DNA of 64,000 bases from Termitomyces sp. T153 (taxonomy: Eukaryota; Basidiomycota; Agaricomycetes; Agaricales; Lyophyllaceae). Where the stretch lies: assembly GCA_018296165.2 (NCBI GenBank), contig JACKQL020000142.1, forward strand, positions 38,214 to 102,213, written 5' to 3'. Shown here piece by piece: positions 57,800 through 64,000 of the stretch; position 1 is the stretch's first letter; every line of letters starts with the position of its first letter. The notes beneath the pieces are model-generated. The model saw nothing but the letters and a program-made list of their open reading frames with translations. It was not told the DNA's origin and did not search any database. Both the position numbers and the translations under genes were made by a program.

Positions 57800-58010
57800 T
57801 TCTCGATGATTTTCTTGAGAAACACGTGATATGTTTTAGCACGTGTTTCTCAAAAAACCTTTGTCCTGTTCTTAGTTTGTATCTCGAGAAATACTCTGTA
57901 TTCTTCTCGAGAAACACGTGTCGGCATAACGTATGATATTTCTCAAGAAACACGCAATAAAAAAATGTAATAATATTATATAGAAACAATATACAGAAAC
58001 ACGTGTCGCG
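57800..58010. repeat. cluster of TTTCTCGAGAAACACGTG-type palindromic motifs
   Basis: Variants of TTCT(C/T)(G/A)AGAAACACG stand near 57810, 57827, 57893, 57911 and 57940, with an inverted copy (CACGTGTTTCTC) near 57842 and a last AGAAACACGTGTCG near 57996. Each core is a near-palindrome. Confidence 0.75.
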
Positions 58011-58688
58011 TCGCTCAGCGCGCGACCGTCGATTCGCTCATCAAGACGCTTAATACGTACTACTGAGTCGGTAACATAGTGTACAAAATCATAGACTCCC
58101 AAGAAACACAGCTGAAGTCAAGAAAAATGAGGGCTAAATCAGCAGGACAGACAGGGCATCGACTTACAAGAAAGATCACCAAAATCAATCCGATCTACAA
58201 GCCTCTCGAATTCGAATTCGCCGGCCGTGGACAGCGCGCGGAATGCTATACGGTCGGTAACGAGCAGATCGAGATTTCGTGCGGCCCAAGCGCTGCGCAA
58301 CTACCTGGGACAGCGTCGTTGTGCATGTCTGGTTGACTCTTGATTGGTTGGACGGCGTCGTCGAGGGGGGTTCGTCAACAACGATGAGTTCCTGTGTCTG
58401 GTTGAGGATCGGTTGGTCGTCGTTGCGCTCCAGTTTGACGACACAAGACAAAGACTCGCGCGCCTGAAGCTTGTTAATTCTGTGTAGTCATAGAAAAATC
58501 TCAACACTGACCTGTGACAGATGGATGGAAATGGTGGACCCTAGGCAGATGTTATCATACAGGATCTCAAAATTAGGCATCGTGGTCAGCTCTGTGCTGG
58601 TATATTTGAGCTGAAAGATTGGCATTGTGATGGGGTTATGAGAAAGAATGTGCGTGCATTTGTGATCGTTTGGCTACCCTAATTCTAG
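58011..58688. other. no gene recognised
   Basis: Open frames on both strands overlap without a family pattern. The right end may hold the intron before the MIC60 fragment (acceptor TTCTAG at 58683-58688). Confidence 0.4.
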
Positions 58689-59961
58689 AGAGGCACCCAA
58701 ACCTTCGGAATCTGTTCCTCTTCCTTTGATTGTACTGGGCGTCTCGTCGATTGGTGTATCTGAACCCATAATTGCCCAACTCGCAAGTACTATCGATAAT
58801 CTCGCCTCCTTCGTCAACGCCAATCCCGCGGCCGCCTCAAAAGTGGCGGATGTTCTCGAATCTGCGAAGACAGACCTGACTGCACTTGCAGATCGTATTG
58901 AGAAGGCTAAGGAGTAGGAGAGAATTGGCTTGGAATCAAAATTGGATGAACAAGCGCGAGAATATACACAGAAGCTTTTGGAACTTGAGATGGAGGCTCA
59001 GGATAAGCTGGATAACCAAGAAGATGATTTTAGGAAATTCTTTGACCAGGAGAGGCAGAAACTCATCCAATCTTATCACGAGAAATTGCATAACCAGTTG
59101 CAGACTTAGACTGAACTGATCAACGAGCGGTAAGTTCCTTTCTCTGTTCATGCAGTTTCCTCGGCTCTGACTCTATCTTAGTCTGAAGGAAGAAGTCATT
59201 GCTCAAGGTGTCGAGCTTCAGCGCCGATGGATCCGGGACATCAAAGTAAGGGTTGAACAAGAGCGAGGCGGACGCCTTGGCAAGCTCGAAGAACTTGCTT
59301 CACATCTCAAGCGTCTCGAACGTGTTGCTCTCGACAACTCTAGCTATCTCGACGAGAATCTGCGTGTTCATGCTCTCTGGTCTGCTGTCCGCGCCCTCAG
59401 TTCCTCCACCTTGGTATCACAGGTTCGCAAACCTTTCCGCGAGGAACTCCGCATCTTGCGACATATTACCAGTGCCCGTGAAGACCCGGTAGTCATGGCC
59501 GCTTTGGAATCTCTTGAATCGTCAGATGTACCGGATGTTGGTGTCGAGCCTTTTGCCGATCTTGCATCATGGTTCTCTAGCGATGTTGCACCTAAGGTGG
59601 TTCATGTTGCTTTGGTGCCTGATCAGAACGCAGGTGTTTTGTCGTACCTTGCCAGCCAACTCTTCTCCGGACTCAGATTCCGTCGACAAGGATCGGTTGC
59701 CAGTAATGATGTCCTCAGTGTGGTTGCAAGGGCCGAATATTACTTGAATGAGAAGGACCTTGATAGCGCTGCGCGCGAACTGAATCAATTGGGTGGTGCA
59801 GCAAAACTCCTGCTGCATGATTGGCTTGAGGCCGCTCGACGAAGGTTAGAGGTCGAGCAAGCACTAGAGGTGAGTCTTCACTTTCTCGTCCCATGGCCGC
59901 AGTTGACTTGGTTCAGGTTGTCCAAGCGCAAGCAACACTTGCATCACTTCTGGTTGTATAG
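58689..59961 (+). pseudogene. truncated MICOS subunit MIC60 (mitofilin)
   Basis: Segments 58689-59129, 59182-59869 and 59917-59961 with family-typical introns. The text follows MIC60 from the middle onward: GVSEPIIAQLASTIDNLASF, DVLESAKTDLTALADRIEKA, RQKLIQSYHEKLHNQLQT, ELINERLKEEVIAQGVELQR, the mitofilin domain (RKPFREELRILRHITSARED, VPDVGVEPFADLASWF, LNEKDLDSAARELNQLGG) and the end QATLASLLVV. MIC60 shapes mitochondrial crista junctions. Here the mitochondrial targeting peptide and membrane helix are missing, and two in-frame TAG codons (58915 and 59107) interrupt the coiled coil. Introns are kept, so this is a DNA-level copy and not a retrocopy. The intact gene must be elsewhere. Confidence 0.85.
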
Positions 59962-60051
59962 ATTCCGACATTAATAGATTACTTCTCAACTACTCGGACA
60001 TGATCTGTATCGGATATTCTAGAAAAAAGTGAAAGTAGGTGTTAACTTTCT

Positions 60052-61470
60052 CTAAGTCAGTGGGGTAGGTGTAGAATATCCGTTCAAAGGCGGGCTTTGC
60101 GGTCCTCTGTAGTTGATAGGAGGCTGTACACTTCCAGGGATTCCATAGCCATTATGAATATAATCTACGGGTACTTGACCAGCCTGGGGAGATGGACCTT
60201 GGGATCCATAGTTATTCTGGACAGGCATCTGGAGAGGCTGAGGTGCATCCCGAGCAGCCGGTTGCACGTTTACTGGCAACGGGCCCATAGCACATTCACA
60301 TATGACTTGAGCCCTTCTGACGACAGTCTGCACGTCGAGTCAGAGGCTATACTAGTTATTTTGATAACGAGATAAGGCAAACCTGAAGATTCTCTCCAGA
60401 CTCCCCATTAGATTCTCTTGTCACCTTTACGAGCCCAGGAAATATTGTGGCTCCCACGCGATCGAGTTCACCTCGTTCACTTTTCATACACCGTTTGACA
60501 AGCTCAATTTGCCGAGGGAACAAAGGGCTCGCAATTTCTGGGACAAACGCGCGATAAAATGCGTCCCCAGAGGCAGATCCTGATCCATGCAACATTCGCG
60601 AGAACGCATATGCATGTTCCAAGATTGAACTGCCACCAGAAGTGGGTAGAGCTCCTTTAAGATGTGTCATGAGTTCGGGCATCTGTTCATAAAGGATGCT
60701 AAGTGACATTTCTGGAGTGCAAGTTTCGACAGCCGCTGAGAATGTTTGTCGTCGCCAGACAGAAGCTACGGTTGGATCACCTGTCATAAAGAAGAAGATT
60801 TTTGAGTCGGGAGATGGACAGATGTCAGAGGGCTTACGGGCGAAGATGTGTTCATGTATCCGTGTCAATTGGACGTTGGCCTCGCTCGAGTTAGTGATGA
60901 TAAGGCAGTTAATGATTCCCTCTAATATTGTCTCCGACATGGCGTGACGAAGAAGGAACTGGGTCTGCATTGGAGTTGCCATGAAATGGGATGCATCCAG
61001 ACCTGCGACAATATCGGCGAGGGCAGCGCGAGCGAGAGCCTGGAGCGGTGATGGAGGATTCTGCACAGTGTCTGCCGACCATCGATTAATCAACTTATCG
61101 AGCTGCGAAGCGGCGTTCTTTCAATTGCAAGGAAAATACAATGAGTAAGATAATTCTAGGTCGTGTTGGATGATAACATACTTTGATCGAGAAGTCGTCG
61201 ATGGAGTTCCCAGACGGACCGTGTCGCTGCTGCGCTGACCCGCCTTCCAAAATAGCGATTCTTTCTCGCAGGAAAGCAACCTGACGTTCCTGCTCTTCAA
61301 GCTGTTGTCTTTGTTGTTCGACCTTTTTATGGGCAAGACTCTGGAGGGAGAGTGATCAGTGTTGGAAATGCTCAAATCTCTATCGGTGCTGACGAAGTTT
61401 GTGAGCGCATAACGATATTGGTCTCCGGAACTACGTCTTGCTGGGGCTGTTGGTATTGCGGGTATGCCAT
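60052..61470 (-). CDS. conserved basidiomycete coiled-coil protein, function unknown
   Basis: Four exons: 61470-61394 (MAYPQYQQPQQDVVPET), 61338-61182, 61117-60383 and 60327-60052. Exon 2 is a coiled coil (KKVEQQRQQLEEQERQVAFL, then RERIAILEGG) ending DDFSIK. Exon 3 is a helical domain (N-AASQLDKLINRWSADTVQNP, ALARAALADIVAGLDASHFM, SRMLHGSGSASGDAFYRAFV). Exon 4 is a Pro/Gln/Asn-rich tail (PQAGQVPVDYIHNGYG). I recognise the general pattern (glutamine-rich coiled coil, DDFSIKN, INRWA) as conserved in mushrooms but know no function. The second junction at 61338 uses the AG two bases after a stronger CAG, because only it keeps the frame. The frame is open throughout. Confidence 0.6.
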
Positions 61471-61647
61471 CGGGATGAGGTTCGAAAACAGAGATCAGAG
61501 TATTTATATATGCCGCCATGAGAGGAGAATTCAAATGACAGAAGGCAGTGCTGATGGAACGTCAATGGACAATAAGATCGACCAAGATACACTTGTAGCC
61601 AATCAATTGGCGCCCGTCGTTTATTTGAGTACATATTTTGAGATCGT

Positions 61648-62866
<1,219 letters not shown>

Positions 62867-62973
62867 CAGTTCCGAAAGAGTGTTGGATGTGCTACAAGCC
62901 GGCCAGCGACTGTAGATATCAGGGTAACAGAAGATCTAACTTCAAGTGAAGCGATGAATGGAGGTGGCACACA

Positions 62974-63001
62974 CACTTCAGGAAATGTAGCGTGTTTCCT
63001 G
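62974..63001. repeat. 28-bp repeat, right copy
   Basis: Identical to 57592-57619 and in the same orientation. Together they bracket the block of gene fragments. Confidence 0.9.
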
Positions 63002-64000
63002 TGAAGATGCTTGACCATGAGTTCTGCGATGGTTGCCGATGTTTTGGTGACCTGCGCTTGTGGTAAATTGAGAAACAGAAAAGAATCGAAAGCTTAGATT
63101 AATAAACTTACGCGAAACGACGAAAGGAACAATCTTTCACCACAGATTACATTGCACGATTCTCAATGTTCGATACAATTAACTAGTTTTTCCCTCCCTT
63201 GTTCCTTTTATCAGCCTGTGGTATATGAGAAAACTGAAGAAATATAAACGAAAAGAGAACTGACCTTCCAGCAATCATGCCTGTCGTAGATCCCCTCCTC
63301 CCCATCGATCTCCCTAATCACCTTCACACTCCGAGAGACCCAGACACACTTGATCCAGTCAATACATTTGTCCCCCTTTACTTGACCGAAGCATTACTCA
63401 CCGATGGCAAGGCGTTCGACAAATATCCCATCGCCTCGAGCTCCCTTCGAAAGTGCGCCCCCCGACGCTTCTCCCACAAATGAGCCACGAACTTCGCGGC
63501 GCGAACATCGTTGGCGGATCGAATGCACACGTTGGTGTTGCGCTGGATAGAGGCCTAGAATCGAATCGAAAGACACTCAAAGCGAAAGACCGTACGCGAA
63601 TCCGTTGGCTCTTCTCCAGCTCGAGGACGGGGTACCCTTCGAGTCGAGACTTGCTCGGGCGAAGGACAGGGCGGCACATCGGGATCTTGAAGGACTTGGC
63701 GTGCCTTGGCATATTGACGGTGTAGACGATGCTAGAGAAGCGTTAAGTAAGTCAAAAGAAGGAAATAGAACGACTTACTTGTCAGAGATGGTGGTTCGAG
63801 TGAAGGAGACGGTCGAGGAACCAGACACCTTAAATACGACAGAGCAATGGGGTCTTCTGAAGAATTGGAACTTGGAATATTATCCCAGAGCTCAGACAAT
63901 CATAAGAGTGAGTGAGTTTGGGCGAACCCAGGTGTCATGAGTAAGGGATAAAGCTTGGGTGAACCCAGAGCTCATCAATGGTAGTATTAACCAGACGCCT
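63002..64000. other. unassigned coding-looking region
   Basis: ATG 63277 opens a frame of 68 codons (MPVVDPLLPIDLPNHLHTPR). A second open stretch (63605-63940, LLQLEDGVPFESRLARAKDR, HRDLEGLGVPWHIDGVDDAR) looks coding by composition but I cannot join the two or name a family. A 20-bp imperfect direct repeat (TGGG(C/T)GAACCCAG) lies near 63919 and 63957. The window ends here. Confidence 0.35.

Noticed and set aside
63277..63940. A definite gene at the right edge
   Set aside because: The two coding-looking stretches could not be joined by convincing splice sites or assigned to a family, so it is listed only as an unassigned region.

Overview
This is a 64 kb piece of a basidiomycete (Agaricomycete-type) nuclear genome. 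The evidence is genes cut into many exons by introns of about 45-70 bp with GT..AG ends, several basidiomycete-typical families (a macrofage-activating-glycoprotein-like GPI protein, F-box proteins, a URC1-type GTP cyclohydrolase II homologue), and fungal transposons (Plavaka-like, Gypsy, Copia, Tc1/mariner). Host-gene islands alternate with nested, decayed transposon blocks.

Layout. 1-7.9 kb: gene island with an HMG-box protein (-), a secreted/GPI-anchored glycoprotein (+), a peroxisomal dienoyl-CoA isomerase ending in SKL (+) and an F-box protein (-). 7.9-16.5 kb: a strongly CpG-poor repeat block with a Gypsy gag remnant, a solo-LTR-like segment, a decayed 2OG-Fe(II) dioxygenase of probable TET/JBP type, a viroplasmin-like fragment and other ruined ORFs. 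16.6-21.0 kb: a glutathione S-transferase (+) and a 16-exon class II DAHP synthase (-), the entry enzyme of the shikimate pathway. 21.3-29.2 kb: a three-level nest. A DDE transposase gene is split by a Copia element with target duplication ATAAG, and the Copia element is split by a Tc1/mariner element with target TA. 30.7-36.8 kb: an F-box-like gene (-), a multi-pass membrane protein (+) and a P/Q-rich coiled-coil protein (-). 36.9-57.5 kb: a duplicated region carrying seven tRNA-Asn(GTT) genes or pseudogenes on the minus strand. It is interrupted at 38.6-51.7 kb by a Plavaka-like element that is itself interrupted by an 11 kb Gypsy element. 54.95-56.76 kb: a GC-rich URC1-like gene. 57.6-63.0 kb: a mosaic of gene fragments (a truncated MIC60, a coiled-coil gene, and a chimeric ORF with an aro1 dehydroquinate-synthase fragment) bracketed by an identical 28-bp repeat.

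The most interesting unit is the Gypsy element at 39.7-50.7 kb. It carries a five-exon gene on the opposite strand, between pol and the 3' LTR, with a Zn2Cys6-like cysteine cluster. The whole element, on both strands and in coding and non-coding parts, is dotted with the 7-mer TAGCGAC/GTCGCTA (29 copies counted by eye, about 1-2 expected). This combination suggests an element-encoded DNA-binding protein with sites spread over its own element, possibly an anti-silencing system. The present copy is dead: ten premature TGA codons (most readable as CGA-to-TGA), a frameshift and a lost reverse-transcriptase catalytic Asp.
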